Notes: a model not told the origin generated them from the sequence alone. A DNA stretch of 47,508 nt from Colivivens sp963626085 (GCA_963626085.1 CAVFVJ010000039.1:1-47508); one strand, 5' to 3'. Counted from the first letter of the stretch, positions 23,560 to 32,899 are shown. A program made the numbers and translations.

Positions 23560-24310
23560 CAGCGATACTTTTTGACATGAGTTGATAAACAGATCGTAGA
23601 CGCGGACTATCGGCAAGCATCGACAAGTGTTTGTTCACCACGTTCCAGTCGTGCCGTGACGCGGGTCCCGTCTGCGCATCCTTGGGACATACCATATGTA
23701 CTTTCTTTGCGACCTCGTCAATGAGAGGGAACATGGCAGAGAAAGAGACACCGTGTTTGTTGAGAATCTCTTCGCCCAAGGCATAACAATGATTCGCGAA
23801 ATTACAACAGAACACAGCCGCAAGATGCAGGTACACACGGTCTGCAGAACTGAGTTCGCTGACCGAGCCCGAGACGGACAAAGCCAGTTCCTTCAACATT
23901 ACAAGGTCATCATTTTCAGAAGCCTCAATGAATACAGGAATGGTAGAGAAATCCACCAGCCGTTGCTTGGAGAAACTCTGCATCGGGTAGAATACGCCCC
24001 TGCGTCGTGCTGGAACCACATCCATCGGCATACTGCCAGCCGTATGCACAAACAGGGCATCCGCCTTACCCTTCACAGCCTGTGATGCCACATCCGCCAA
24101 TGCATTGTCCGAAACACTTAAGATGTAGATATCCGAATCACCGTCCAAGTCAGTAAGGCTTGTCACAGGAACAGCCCCGACCCTACACGCCAACGTCTGT
24201 GCCGACTCCAGAGTTCTACTGAACACCTGCGCCACCTCATGACCAGCATTGTGCAACGCAACAGCAAGATTAGTCGCCAGATTACCAGCACCTATGAAAG
24301 AGACCCTCAT
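23552..24310 (-). CDS. Rossmann-like and DUF2520 domain protein
   Basis: A 252-residue protein with an N-terminal dinucleotide-binding motif (VSFIGAGNLATNLAVAL) and a C-terminal DUF2520 helical domain including LAAVFCCNFANHCYALGEEIL. The architecture resembles pyrroline-5-carboxylate and ketopantoate reductases, but the substrate is unknown. The Met at 24310 is used because it begins the Rossmann strand and gives an ATGA overlap with the nitroreductase stop. It also overlaps the KdsC-like start by eight bases. The block nitroreductase-DUF2520-KdsC-Maf is a recurrent neighbourhood in Bacteroidetes, as I recall. Confidence 0.85.
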   Translation of the reverse strand: MRVSFIGAGNLATNLAVALHNAGHEVAQVFSRTLESAQTLACRVGAVPVTSLTDLDGDSDIYILSVSDNALADVASQAVKGKADALFVHTAGSMPMDVVPARRRGVFYPMQSFSKQRLVDFSTIPVFIEASENDDLVMLKELALSVSGSVSELSSADRVYLHLAAVFCCNFANHCYALGEEILNKHGVSFSAMFPLIDEVAKKVHMVCPKDAQTGPASRHDWNVVNKHLSMLADSPRLRSVYQLMSKSIADD

Positions 24311-24822
24311 CGCTTCACGCTGTCCCAACGAAGCTTAGCCTCATCCTGAAGCTTACGCTCCACAGCCGGATGTCCAAGTCCAATCACACATTCCACTTCC
24401 AGATTGTCGGGCAGTCCCACTGCCGTCCTCACAATCTCAGAGGAATCAGATCCGTCTGCGTTCTTGCGTGCACGAACCTGGCACCAACAACTGCCGAGTC
24501 CAAGGTCTGTGGCTTGATATTGCATGGTGACAGCCGCAATGGTAGCATCCTCAACCCACACGTCAGAAGTTGAAGGGTCATAAGCCACTACAATAGCAGC
24601 CGCAGCATCCTTCACGAACTCACTGCCCATCGCCCTACACATAGAGATAGCTGCGAGAGTGGCTGAATCCTCTACTACTGCGAAGTGCCATCCGCGCAAG
24701 CCATGACCAGTAGGAGCCATCAGCCCAGCTCGAAGTATAATATTCAGTTCATCAGCAGTCACCTTCTCATCAGTGAACTTACGGACACTCCTGCGTTTTT
24801 GTACCAAATCTTTAAAGTCCAT
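24307..24822 (-). CDS. nitroreductase-family protein
   Basis: A 171-residue FMN-dependent nitroreductase-fold protein. It opens DLVQKRRSVRKFTDEKVT, the family's FMN-phosphate-binding Arg cluster, then LRAGLMAPTGHGLRGWHFAVV, and closes with LGLGSCWCQVR and VECVIGLGHPA. At this length it is among the short members with a single compact domain. The physiological substrate cannot be read from the sequence. The stop overlaps the DUF2520 start (ATGA), so the two are coupled. Confidence 0.88.
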   Translation of the reverse strand: MDFKDLVQKRRSVRKFTDEKVTADELNIILRAGLMAPTGHGLRGWHFAVVEDSATLAAISMCRAMGSEFVKDAAAAIVVAYDPSTSDVWVEDATIAAVTMQYQATDLGLGSCWCQVRARKNADGSDSSEIVRTAVGLPDNLEVECVIGLGHPAVERKLQDEAKLRWDSVKR

Positions 24823-24872
24823 TTGTCTTGAATCAGTTAATCTACATTAAATAAACCATCACGCGGGCGATC

Positions 24873-25367
24873 TCACCTCAACCTGTCGAGCGACCTCACC
24901 AATGCCTCATCCTTGCGGATACCATGGATGGCAAGGCAATTGAGTATGACAGAGAGAACAGGTAACACGCCAGCTACACACAGACGGAAGGTCACACCAT
25001 CGACCACAGAGGACAAGTTGTCCATATAATGCCATATAAGAAAGGCACAGTACAGGACATACCCCACCAACAGAATCGTAGTGAATATGACAAGCCTAAG
25101 TTGACGCATTCTAAAACGGAAAAGCATGACAGCCACCATCGTCAGTACAATGACGATGGATAGCACGATACCGAGAGCCACTGGGGCAAAGTCATGGAAA
25201 TCCGCAGTTGCTACCGCTTTCGATGTTACCTCAGGAGAAAACATCCAACTGTTGAACGACGCCACGACAGCCGTTCCATTCAGGAATTGTCCCAATGGAA
25301 GACAAAGCCCCAGTATGCTGAGAACAGCAACGAGGGCCAAGTAAACCGTTTGTATACGCTGTATCAT
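24873..25367 (-). CDS. DUF4293 family membrane protein
   Basis: A 164-residue inner-membrane protein with four hydrophobic segments: about 7-27, 64-86, 95-115 and 128-147. It begins MIQRIQTVYLALVAVLSI, as in the DUF4293 family, which is widespread in Bacteroidetes and routinely follows rpoZ. The function is unknown. The start codon overlaps the rpoZ stop by one base (TGATG), so translation is probably coupled. A short charged tail (RKDEALVRSLDRLR) ends the protein. Confidence 0.88.
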   Translation of the reverse strand: MIQRIQTVYLALVAVLSILGLCLPLGQFLNGTAVVASFNSWMFSPEVTSKAVATADFHDFAPVALGIVLSIVIVLTMVAVMLFRFRMRQLRLVIFTTILLVGYVLYCAFLIWHYMDNLSSVVDGVTFRLCVAGVLPVLSVILNCLAIHGIRKDEALVRSLDRLR

Positions 25368-25702
25368 CAGAACTGTTCCTGTGAGGGTCTGGTTGGGTTG
25401 CGGTAACAGATCTTGTCTTCCAAGAACTCTTGAGTTGCTATGAGAGTCGGTTTGGGCAAACGTTCGTAATGTTTTGAAACGGTTATCTGCTCGTCGTTGT
25501 GGAACTCCTCCTGCAACTCATCAGATGTAGTACCGAACTCTTCCAGTTTTCTTTTGAGTTCCTCCTTCATCTCAGAGGCAATCTGGTTTGACCTCTTGCC
25601 GATGATAGCCACACTCTCATAGATATTGCCTGTCTCAGTGGACAAGTCCATTAGGTTGCGTGTCACCGTAGTGGTAGGGGCGTTTGTTTTCTTAAAATCC
25701 AT
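25367..25702 (-). CDS. rpoZ: RNA polymerase omega subunit (Bacteroidetes type)
   Basis: A 111-residue protein corresponding to the Bacteroidetes form of RpoZ. It starts MDFKKTNAPTTTVTRNL, and TGNIYESVAIIGKRSNQIASEMKEEL is the conserved omega core, here with an extended acidic C-terminal half. Omega helps assemble and stabilise RNA polymerase by binding the beta' subunit. It lies between bamD (59 bases upstream) and the DUF4293 gene (one-base overlap), a synteny typical of the phylum. Confidence 0.85.
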   Translation of the reverse strand: MDFKKTNAPTTTVTRNLMDLSTETGNIYESVAIIGKRSNQIASEMKEELKRKLEEFGTTSDELQEEFHNDEQITVSKHYERLPKPTLIATQEFLEDKICYRNPTRPSQEQF

Positions 25703-25761
25703 AGTTTGCTTTATCTTAATCTAAAATTTATCTGTATTGTCTGTGTGTTTAGTCATTGCCA

Positions 25762-26586
25762 TCAAAGACTGACCTTCTGGCTACATTCCTTGAAAATCTC
25801 GTCAGCCTCCTTCATATATTTACTATCTGGAAACTCATTCTTGAAACCATAATACTCATCGATGGTCTGACGGTAGCGTTCTTCCGACTTCGACTCCACA
25901 CTATTCTTCGCAAGCATATACCTTGACTTCAGTACAAGTATTTCCAGATCCTCTCGATGTTTGGTATAGGGATACAATTTCAAGGCGTTTTCGGCAGTGA
26001 TGATGCACGCATCATAGTTATTGCCTCCGTAAAGGCAGTTACCCGTATAGTTTCCCAGATTATAGTACAGTTTACATGCATCATATTCCTTCTGCGCCAG
26101 TCTCTCCTGTAACTGGAAGATCATGTCCGTAGCTTCCTCCCTGTGTACGGAGTACGGATAGAAGTCCAGGAACTCGTTCAAGCGATTGAGTGCTGCATAT
26201 GTCGGAGATTGGTCAAGACGTGGGTCGGGCGACTGCATGTATGCTGCTTTACCTGCGTAAAACCGTGCCAGTTCCGTGTACGTGCCCTTAGAATAGCTTT
26301 TGTAATAGCGTTCAAAATACTGGTTTGCCGTGTCGTAATACTTCAGGTTATAATAGCACATGGCAAGCATGTAAAGCGACTCCTCACCTTTGTCCGTCGC
26401 TTTCATCAGCAGTATCATGTTCTCAAGCAGCTGATAACACTTTGTATATTGTCCTGAAGCAAAATATTCTTTGGCGGCTTCATACCTGTAATCATAGTCG
26501 TCAATCCTCAGCACGTTATTATAGCTACTGCATGACGCAAACAGCACTGAGATTCCAAGCAAAACCGTTATTATGTATTTTCTCAT
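25762..26586 (-). CDS. bamD: outer-membrane assembly lipoprotein BamD
   Basis: A 274-residue lipoprotein with lipobox VLFASCSS (Cys19). Five TPR-like helical hairpins follow, including AAKEYFASGQYTKCYQLLENM, ESLYMLAMCYYNLKYYDTANQYF and the region YTELARFYAGKAAY. This is the BamD/YfiO fold, which binds BamA and delivers barrel substrates to the outer membrane. The length matches Bacteroidetes homologues. A promoter lies about 20 bases upstream, and the gene heads the bamD-rpoZ-DUF4293 group. Confidence 0.92.
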   Translation of the reverse strand: MRKYIITVLLGISVLFASCSSYNNVLRIDDYDYRYEAAKEYFASGQYTKCYQLLENMILLMKATDKGEESLYMLAMCYYNLKYYDTANQYFERYYKSYSKGTYTELARFYAGKAAYMQSPDPRLDQSPTYAALNRLNEFLDFYPYSVHREEATDMIFQLQERLAQKEYDACKLYYNLGNYTGNCLYGGNNYDACIITAENALKLYPYTKHREDLEILVLKSRYMLAKNSVESKSEERYRQTIDEYYGFKNEFPDSKYMKEADEIFKECSQKVSL

Positions 26587-26605
26587 ACTTTCTCGATTAC
26601 GGCTG

Positions 26606-26637
26606 CAAAGTTACAACATTTCGTACACCTCTGCAAT
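26606..26637 (-). promoter_or_regulatory. bamD promoter
   Basis: On the minus strand ATTG (26637-26634) and TAACTTTG (26613-26606) are 20 bases apart, with one mismatch in the -33 box. The start codon at 26586 would give a very short leader. Confidence 0.7.
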
Positions 26638-26688
26638 TTTTTTTATTTAAAAGCACCGATAAACAAGCCCTTAGACACTGTGGGAACG

Positions 26689-27399
26689 TCAGTTGCTCAC
26701 CTGGTTCATGTAACTTCTCACCAGGCTGTTGTTCTTGAACTGCTCAGGAGCCTGCATGTACACCTCGTCAATCTGTGGGGTTGTCGTAGGAAACCCATAG
26801 TATTGCCTTGCTTCATAGCACAATCGCAAGAACCAAATGATGCCCAACGGATTGTCGTAATTGCTTTTGATGAACTGAGTCTCCAAACGGTCGACCTCAC
26901 CTTGTAGTCTTGCTGCCTCTTCTCCCAGTTCAACCATTATCTCATCCTGATTGAAACCGTCGAGATACATCCGACTCTCACGGTTCGGAAGGTCATCATA
27001 TATGATTTTCAAGGAGTCACGTTTTGACAAGAACTCATAGAGTCTGTCATTCAGTGGTGTTCCGCCAATCTTCACCATATTGTTTGCGATGCTGATTGTG
27101 ACGACACCTGGTTCAAGCACCATAGGAAAATTATCCTCACCCATATACAGGCGTACCATCATTACAGAATCGAGGATGCCCGACATATCGAACTTCCCAT
27201 GCAGAATCTCACACGAGTCTATGGACCTGAAGTCAAGACTATTCCGTTGAGAGTCCGCCTCATACTGTTTCAAATAGGCTACAGTACCATCCTTTATGAA
27301 CTGTGAAGTTGTCCCCTCTATCACGTATTTTTCCGCACACGAGCAGAGTAACGCAATGGCTGGTATTACGGAAATCAATGTGACAATCAGTTGTTTCAT
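26689..27399 (-). CDS. DUF4369-type lipoprotein
   Basis: A 236-residue lipoprotein (lipobox IALLCSCAE, Cys21). The N-terminal half reads YVIEGTTSQFIKDGTVAYLKQYEADSQRNSLDFRSIDSCEILHGKFDMSG, the pattern of the DUF4369 domain that precedes thioredoxin-like domains in many Bacteroidetes lipoproteins. The C-terminal half is helical and has no CxxC, so a thioredoxin domain is absent. It ends PEQFKNNSLVRSYMNQV. The function is unknown. It has its own promoter just upstream and lies between the DUF6057 gene and bamD. Confidence 0.75.
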   Translation of the reverse strand: MKQLIVTLISVIPAIALLCSCAEKYVIEGTTSQFIKDGTVAYLKQYEADSQRNSLDFRSIDSCEILHGKFDMSGILDSVMMVRLYMGEDNFPMVLEPGVVTISIANNMVKIGGTPLNDRLYEFLSKRDSLKIIYDDLPNRESRMYLDGFNQDEIMVELGEEAARLQGEVDRLETQFIKSNYDNPLGIIWFLRLCYEARQYYGFPTTTPQIDEVYMQAPEQFKNNSLVRSYMNQVSN

Positions 27400-27424
27400 G
27401 TTTAATAGAAGCCTTTATACGCCA

Positions 27425-27455
27425 CAAAATTACTACTTAGATTCCACACGACAAA
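27425..27455 (-). promoter_or_regulatory. promoter of the DUF4369-type gene
   Basis: On the minus strand TTTG (27455-27452) and TAATTTTG (27432-27425) are 19 bases apart, a full consensus match. It occupies the short gap after the DUF6057 gene. Confidence 0.75.
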
Positions 27456-27480
27456 AGCATTTGCCAATAATTAACCCTTC

Positions 27481-28659
27481 TTAATTCTTGTCTATATACC
27501 ACCATAGGGTGTTTCCATAATCCCGTCTCAACAAGGCTTCTTTTACGTTCTGTGCGGTATCAGCAGCCTGCAGAGTCTTGTACCCACGATATTCCGACAG
27601 CATCAGCGTGTCGGCAAACGCCACTAACGAATCCTTGCCGATAGACCTCGCCTGCAGCAACATCGCCTCCCTGTAAGCCTTCGGAAGTTTCATGACATCC
27701 GTAGGGTTACTGAGGTTGTAGTATTCCTTTACCAACTTATAGAAGCCGCGCATATCCTTCGACAACAATTTGGAACACAACACATAATCAGGAAGCAACG
27801 GATTGTGACGAGTCTGTTCATTCGACCGCAGGAGAGAGAAGTAACTGTCGAGCGACCGCACTGCATCATTTGCCCACGCCCCCAGACTTTCCTGGATGTC
27901 CTTACTGGTAAATCTGTGTAGTCGTGTGACCGTGTCATCTAGCATAAGCAGAGACTTGTCGCCATACGGCTGTGGATAGTCGAAGAGTTTCTCGCCCAAC
28001 AATCCCTGTCGCGCCAAGGCATACATACGAAGTTCATTGAGCCTGCATGAGACGGGGATGGACTTTCTGCCGACCTCACTCGCCTCTTTATACTCACCAT
28101 CGATGATTAGTCTCTCCGCCTTCAACTCATACATATAGACATCTGTGGCAGGCGCATTTATCCCACACACGAACATCATGATGAACAGCAGCAACATGTT
28201 AGGCCACATGTATCTGGACACTGTATAGTCACCGTTCTCTATACTCTCGCCCGACAATCTGAACCTCACCCTCAAGATTATGACATACAACACGATGAAC
28301 AACGGCAATATCCAGAGCCAACCGCCAAACGTAAAGTTGTCGATGGTCTCCCTACTGAGACTGGTCAGTACCATAAGCAACACAAACGAAGGCATGTAAG
28401 TGAGGGCGTACCATCTCCCCGAGAGATGTGCCACCCTCTCCACGAGATATTGCACACACATCAGCGAGAACGTGATTATCACAGCACCGAAGAACCGCGA
28501 ATAGCGTGTCTGTCCGTCTGAGAACACATACTGGGCCTCCGCAAGCACGTCGTTCTGCATGCAATAGAGATAGCAAAAGCAGAACAAGGCAAACAGACAG
28601 CCACAAGCGAGTCTGATTCTGTCTGTTATGTTTTGTGGTATGGGATTATTATAATTCAT
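27481..28659 (-). CDS. DUF6057-type membrane protein
   Basis: A 392-residue protein with about five or six hydrophobic segments in its first half (for example near residues 14-34, 53-72, 83-101, 112-130 and 152-170), then a soluble C-terminal half of ~220 residues. The soluble half is helical with repeated pairs such as LIIDGEYKEASEVGRK and LNELRMYALARQGLLGEK, suggesting TPR-like packing. I associate it with the DUF6057 family, function unknown. Its start overlaps the glgB stop by four bases (ATGA), so the genes are coupled. Confidence 0.7.
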   Translation of the reverse strand: MNYNNPIPQNITDRIRLACGCLFALFCFCYLYCMQNDVLAEAQYVFSDGQTRYSRFFGAVIITFSLMCVQYLVERVAHLSGRWYALTYMPSFVLLMVLTSLSRETIDNFTFGGWLWILPLFIVLYVIILRVRFRLSGESIENGDYTVSRYMWPNMLLLFIMMFVCGINAPATDVYMYELKAERLIIDGEYKEASEVGRKSIPVSCRLNELRMYALARQGLLGEKLFDYPQPYGDKSLLMLDDTVTRLHRFTSKDIQESLGAWANDAVRSLDSYFSLLRSNEQTRHNPLLPDYVLCSKLLSKDMRGFYKLVKEYYNLSNPTDVMKLPKAYREAMLLQARSIGKDSLVAFADTLMLSEYRGYKTLQAADTAQNVKEALLRRDYGNTLWWYIDKN

Positions 28660-30686
28660 TTTTTCTTCAACACGATTGCACTACGAGCAGGCAGATAGAG
28701 CTGTAGCCACCCCTTATGGTCTCTTGCATAGAGGACATCGGACACAGTAAAATGCTCTATGGAGTCATCATTGAGGTCATTGCCTCCAAAATCACTAGAA
28801 TCAGTATTCAAGACGATATCATACGCGCCCTCCTTCACCAAGAATCCATAATCGGTAAACGAAGTGGCAGGACTGAAGTTGAAGACAAACAAGAGGTCAC
28901 CCCTAGTGAATGCCAGCACCTGATCACCGTCATTATGCCACACCTCCTGCACCGCAGACTTTTGGAAGTTCTTCGCACCTCCAATCAAGTGTATCATAGC
29001 CTTGTCGAAGTCACCAAGATAATGATAGCACAACTCATGGTTATCCACGAGATTCCACTGCCTACGCGCATACTTGTAACTCCAGCCGTTGCCCTCACGA
29101 GGGAAATCTATCCACTCAGGATGTCCGAACTCGTTGCCCATGAAGTTGAGGTATCCACCGTTGATGGTGGATGCTGTGAGCAGACGAATCATCTTATGAA
29201 GGGCGATGCCACGGCTGACCGCCATATTCTCGTCACCTTTCTTGAAATGCCAGTACATGTCTGCATCAATCAGACGGAAGATGATGGTCTTGTCGCCCAC
29301 CAGTGCCTGGTCGTGACTCTCGGCATAGCTGATAGTCTTCTCGTCAGTGCGTCTGTTGGTTGTCTCCCAAAACATTGACGATGGTTTCCAGTCCTCGTCA
29401 TTTTGTTCCTTGATGGTCTTTATCCAGTAGTCTGGTATATTCATCGCCATACGGTAGTCGAAGCCATAGCCACCGCTACCAAACGGAGCAGCCAAGCCCG
29501 GCATACCACTCACCTCCTCGGCAATGGTTATCGCCTTCGGGTGTATCTCATGTATAAGTAGGTTTGCAAGGGTGAGATATGCGATTGCCTCGTCATCTTC
29601 ATGTCCGTTGTAATAGTCGCCATAACCACCGAATGCCTCACCCAATCCGTGACTATAGTAAAGCATACTGGTCACACCATCGAAACGGTAACCGTCGAAA
29701 TGGAATTCATCAAGCCAGTACTTGCAGTTGCTAAGCAGGTAATGCAGCACCTCATTCTTTCCATAGTCAAAACACAGGCTGTCCCATGCAGGATGTTCCC
29801 TGCGTCCGCCCTGCATGAAGTACTGGTACGGGTCACCGGCAAAATTGCCTAGTCCCTCCATCTCGTTCTTCACCGCATGTGAGTGCACGATATCCATAAT
29901 GACCGCCAGTCCGTTCTTATGCGCCTCATCGATGAGTTCCTTCAGTTCCTCAGGTGTACCAAAGCGACTCGAAGGAGCGAAGAAATTGCTGACATGATAT
30001 CCGAAACTGCCATAGTATGGATGTTCGGCAATAGCCATTATCTGAATGCAGTTGTACCCGTCAGCGATAATCCTCGGCAACACCTTATCCTTGAACTCAG
30101 TGTATGTCCCCACTTTCTCTGCGTCCTGCGCCATTCCCACATGACATTCATATATAAGGAGAGGGGATGTGTCGGGTTTGAACTTCTTTACTTTCCACTT
30201 ATACTCATGTTCCGGACACCACACCTGTGCGGAGAATATCTTGGTCTGTTCGTCCTGCACCACTCTGTTAGTCCATGCCGGTATGCGCTCGCCGTCGCCC
30301 CCATCCCAATAGACATGAAGTTTGTACAAGTCCCCATGCTTCATGGCAGACTCAGGGAGTTTGATTTCCCAATTGCCATTACGTTTGCGTTTCAACCTGT
30401 ATTTTGCCTTCTCAGTCCAATCGTTGAAGTCGCCTACAAGGTATATTTGGGTTGCATTGGGAGCCCATTCACGGAACACCCAACCGTCCTGTGTCCTGTG
30501 CAAGCCGAAGTACAAGTATCCGGAAGCAAAGTCCGATAGTGTCTGTTTGCCGTTGTCTGTCAGTTCAGCCAGTTTGTTCAGTGCATGCTGATGACGACCC
30601 ACGATAGCTGCCTCGTACGGTTCGAGCCACGAATCATTCCTGACGAGTCCTATTTTCTCTATCTTCTTTTCTGGTTTCTTTGCCAT
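28656..30686 (-). CDS. glgB: 1,4-alpha-glucan branching enzyme
   Basis: A 676-residue GH13 branching enzyme, closer in layout to the eukaryotic-type GBE than to E. coli GlgB. An N-terminal CBM48 module spans about 55-155 (FREWAPNATQIYLVGDFNDW). GH13 catalytic motifs are MDIVHSHAVKN, FDGYRFDGVTSM (nucleophile Asp), ITIAEEVSGMPG (acid/base Glu) and YAESHDQALVGDKT (third Asp). It makes alpha-1,6 branches in glycogen. No glycogen synthase is nearby. It overlaps the DUF6057 gene by four bases and follows the YhcH-family gene after 52 bases. Confidence 0.93.
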   Translation of the reverse strand: MAKKPEKKIEKIGLVRNDSWLEPYEAAIVGRHQHALNKLAELTDNGKQTLSDFASGYLYFGLHRTQDGWVFREWAPNATQIYLVGDFNDWTEKAKYRLKRKRNGNWEIKLPESAMKHGDLYKLHVYWDGGDGERIPAWTNRVVQDEQTKIFSAQVWCPEHEYKWKVKKFKPDTSPLLIYECHVGMAQDAEKVGTYTEFKDKVLPRIIADGYNCIQIMAIAEHPYYGSFGYHVSNFFAPSSRFGTPEELKELIDEAHKNGLAVIMDIVHSHAVKNEMEGLGNFAGDPYQYFMQGGRREHPAWDSLCFDYGKNEVLHYLLSNCKYWLDEFHFDGYRFDGVTSMLYYSHGLGEAFGGYGDYYNGHEDDEAIAYLTLANLLIHEIHPKAITIAEEVSGMPGLAAPFGSGGYGFDYRMAMNIPDYWIKTIKEQNDEDWKPSSMFWETTNRRTDEKTISYAESHDQALVGDKTIIFRLIDADMYWHFKKGDENMAVSRGIALHKMIRLLTASTINGGYLNFMGNEFGHPEWIDFPREGNGWSYKYARRQWNLVDNHELCYHYLGDFDKAMIHLIGGAKNFQKSAVQEVWHNDGDQVLAFTRGDLLFVFNFSPATSFTDYGFLVKEGAYDIVLNTDSSDFGGNDLNDDSIEHFTVSDVLYARDHKGWLQLYLPARSAIVLKKK

Positions 30687-30738
30687 AGATGTAATGATTT
30701 GGGATTTTGATTTGATATTGTATTGTATGATGTCCGCG

Positions 30739-31185
30739 TCAAAGCGCCTTCACCTTGAATATGACCTTCTTTATCGTCTCTTCCGTGGATATGCAGGGAG
30801 CATGACCGTCTTGAGGAAAGAATACGGCAAACATACCAGGTGTTGCCTTGACATACTGCTGTGCTGGTCCGTCGTAGAACGTGATATCTTTCTGCTCATC
30901 ATACGTCTGTTCTGGAAGGTCTGTACGTGGAGTATATCCGTACATCTCCTCACAGCTCAAGGGAATCTGTATGTCTATCATCCTGTCATGAGTCTCCAGT
31001 CGTGCGTCTTCCACAGTCTTTCCATGTGCCGTGTTGAAATTCACGAAGAGATCACCGCCCTTGATGAGTTCCTTTCCCTCCTGCTTGGCATTAAGGTCAT
31101 TTGACTTTATGTAGTCCACCACATCCTGAAACAAAGGGTTCAGTGCCACATATTTCTCCAAATTGTTTAAAGAGTCGATTATCAT
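30739..31185 (-). CDS. YhcH/YjgK/YiaL family protein
   Basis: A 148-residue cupin-fold protein of the YhcH/YjgK/YiaL family. Characteristic segments are MIIDSLNNLEKYVALNPLF, ARLETHDRMIDIQIPLSCEEMYGY, and FAVFFPQDGHAPCIS, in which a His and Glu/Asp set would bind a metal. Members have been linked to sialic acid and other sugar catabolism, possibly as anomerases, but the substrate here is unknown. It lies between the MORN-repeat gene (17 bases upstream) and glgB. Confidence 0.88.
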   Translation of the reverse strand: MIIDSLNNLEKYVALNPLFQDVVDYIKSNDLNAKQEGKELIKGGDLFVNFNTAHGKTVEDARLETHDRMIDIQIPLSCEEMYGYTPRTDLPEQTYDEQKDITFYDGPAQQYVKATPGMFAVFFPQDGHAPCISTEETIKKVIFKVKAL

Positions 31186-31202
31186 ACCTATTTATTTTAT
31201 AG

Positions 31203-32330
31203 TTAGTTTGCTGTTTCCACTACCCCACGTTTGTAATAGCCCTTACGTATTGTTTTGCCGTTACGATCCTTCTCCACAAACGCCCCGTCGCGCATGTCGT
31301 TGACGTAAGTACCTTCAAAGCGAACCCCATCATTGTCTTCCTCCACACACTTGCCGTGCTTCTTTCCGTTGACGAAATGTCCTTTGAACTTAGACCCGTC
31401 TTTCATCCGTATGATACCCTCGCCGTTCATCTCGCCATTCGCCCACTCACCATCGTAAGTGTCACCGTCTTTATTGGTGTAGGCTCCCCTGCCATTCTGC
31501 TGGTCATCTGCCCAATAGCCCTCATATACAGAGCCATCTACACAAGTGTACGTTCCGAAACCATCCATCAGTCCGTTCTTGAAAGACCCAACATAACGGC
31601 TTCCGTCAACATAAGTGAATATGCCCTGTCCATGACGTTTGCCCTTGACATATTCGCCCTCATACTTATCACCGTTCTTGAACATATAGATACCCTTGCC
31701 ATCCATCATGTCCGAGTTCCACTGACCTTTGTAAGAATCGCCATTGGCATAGTTGTACGACCCATAGCCGTCACGCATATCGTTCTTCATGTCTCCATAA
31801 TACGTAGCTCCGTCCCCCCAATCAAAGAGTCCTTTCCCCTCTTTGTGGTCAGCCACCCACATACCTTGATAGAAAGCTCCATTAGCCCACGTGTAAGTAC
31901 CTTCGCCCTCACGCATGTCTTGATGCCAATTGCCCTCATATCTGTCACCATTGAAGTAATACATTGTACCAGTTCCTTCCTGATAGTCAGTAAACCACAA
32001 TCCGTCATATTTGTTCCCATTGGCAAACGTATATACGCCCTTACCATGCTGGTGGTCATTCATCCACTGTCCCTCATACTTCTCTCCGTCTGTGAATGAA
32101 TACACCCCATCGCCCTCACGCTTACCTTTCAGGTAGTCGCCTTCATAGGTGTCGCCTGTCGGGAACGAGGTCTTTCCCCGTCCATTGGGTTTACCGTTAA
32201 ACATGTCTCCACTGTATGTTGCTCCGTCCTTGAACGTATACTTGCCCTTTTCTGTCGTTTTCTGTGCGTATGTCCCCGAAACACAACAAGCAAAAATCAG
32301 CACCACAGCAGCATATCTATATGATTTCAT
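31203..32330 (-). CDS. exported MORN-repeat protein
   Basis: A 375-residue protein with a signal peptide (MKSYRYAAVVLIFACCVSG, cleavage near TYAQ) followed by about fourteen MORN repeats of ~23 residues. Each has Y-x-G-x-(F/W/M/Y) and a G-x-G turn, for example YEGDYLKGKREGDGVY, YEGQWMNDHQHGKGVY and YDGEWANGEMNGEG. The repeats make an extended beta sheet used for binding or scaffolding. The start at 32330 is chosen over one four codons upstream because the promoter at 32355-32386 would put transcription start close to 32348. It begins an operon with the YhcH-family gene and glgB. A C6 run (31814-31819) lies in the seventh repeat. Confidence 0.85.
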   Translation of the reverse strand: MKSYRYAAVVLIFACCVSGTYAQKTTEKGKYTFKDGATYSGDMFNGKPNGRGKTSFPTGDTYEGDYLKGKREGDGVYSFTDGEKYEGQWMNDHQHGKGVYTFANGNKYDGLWFTDYQEGTGTMYYFNGDRYEGNWHQDMREGEGTYTWANGAFYQGMWVADHKEGKGLFDWGDGATYYGDMKNDMRDGYGSYNYANGDSYKGQWNSDMMDGKGIYMFKNGDKYEGEYVKGKRHGQGIFTYVDGSRYVGSFKNGLMDGFGTYTCVDGSVYEGYWADDQQNGRGAYTNKDGDTYDGEWANGEMNGEGIIRMKDGSKFKGHFVNGKKHGKCVEEDNDGVRFEGTYVNDMRDGAFVEKDRNGKTIRKGYYKRGVVETAN

Positions 32331-32354
32331 TATCTGATGCATTGGTTATGATTA

Positions 32355-32386
32355 CAAAAGTATGAAGAAAAAACGACACGGACAAA
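32355..32386 (-). promoter_or_regulatory. promoter of the MORN-repeat operon
   Basis: On the minus strand TTTG (32386-32383) and TACTTTTG (32362-32355) are 20 bases apart, a full consensus match. The start codon at 32330 gives a leader of roughly 18 bases. Confidence 0.75.
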
Positions 32387-32463
32387 CCGATTAAGAATTA
32401 TTAATCATTTTATCACAGAGGAGTTTTGTGGCGAACTTGCAATGTGGCAATCGGATATTAAGA

Positions 32464-32497
32464 AAGCCCGAAGAGACCACCATTTCCCTTCAGGCTT
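32464..32497 (-). terminator. terminator of tmRNA
   Basis: On the minus strand AAGCCTGAAG (32497-32488) pairs with CTTCGGGCTT (32473-32464), a 10-bp stem with one G-T wobble and a 14-base loop, followed by TCTTAATA. It lies eight bases beyond the mature tmRNA 3' end. Confidence 0.75.
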
Positions 32498-32504
32498 ATC
32501 TGTG

Positions 32505-32899
32505 TGGAGCTGGAGGGAATTGAACCCTCGTCCAAACAAGGAGACCATAAGCTTTCTACATGCTTAGTGCAGTTTTGGTTTTCGTGGTAAGACCTGACCT
32601 GCACCACCGTGCCCTACCCTTATCCTCTAAAGTCTCGTTCCTGCCACGAGGCAGACAGAAACCATCCCCGAATTTACTGCACCGCTATCCCAAACGTCTC
32701 AGGGATTGGACTTCTGGAGCGATGTCTCGTCTCAATGTCTTACACTGAGATAAAGCGACCTACTGTACTTCGGTCAGGCTGCGAGAGCAAAGTTTTCGTT
32801 GCCAATTAAATTTGCGAAAGATGAGATTAAAGAGCCACCTGACAAAGCTCTGCATGCTTACCTACCACCTCGGCTTGCTGTCAAATCCATGTCAACCCC
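32505..32899 (-). ncRNA. ssrA: transfer-messenger RNA
   Basis: About 395 bases. The 5' end GGGGTTG (32899-32893) pairs with the 3' CAGCTCC before the discriminator A at 32505; the T-arm GAGGGTTCAATTCCCTC is intact. CCA is not encoded (the next bases are CACA). The tag frame reads GGC AAC GAA AAC TTT GCT CTC GCA GCC TGA (32803-32774), giving (A)GNENFALAA, close to the GE(T/N)NYALAA tags of Bacteroidales. The 5' part also contains the expected tRNA-like GGATTTGACAGC near the start. tmRNA rescues stalled ribosomes and marks the truncated peptide for degradation. A promoter lies 14 bases upstream and a terminator eight bases downstream. Confidence 0.95.

Noticed and set aside
32560..32809. Open frames on the plus strand inside the tmRNA gene
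   Set aside because: The region folds as tmRNA with a recognisable tag and acceptor stem, so these frames are chance.
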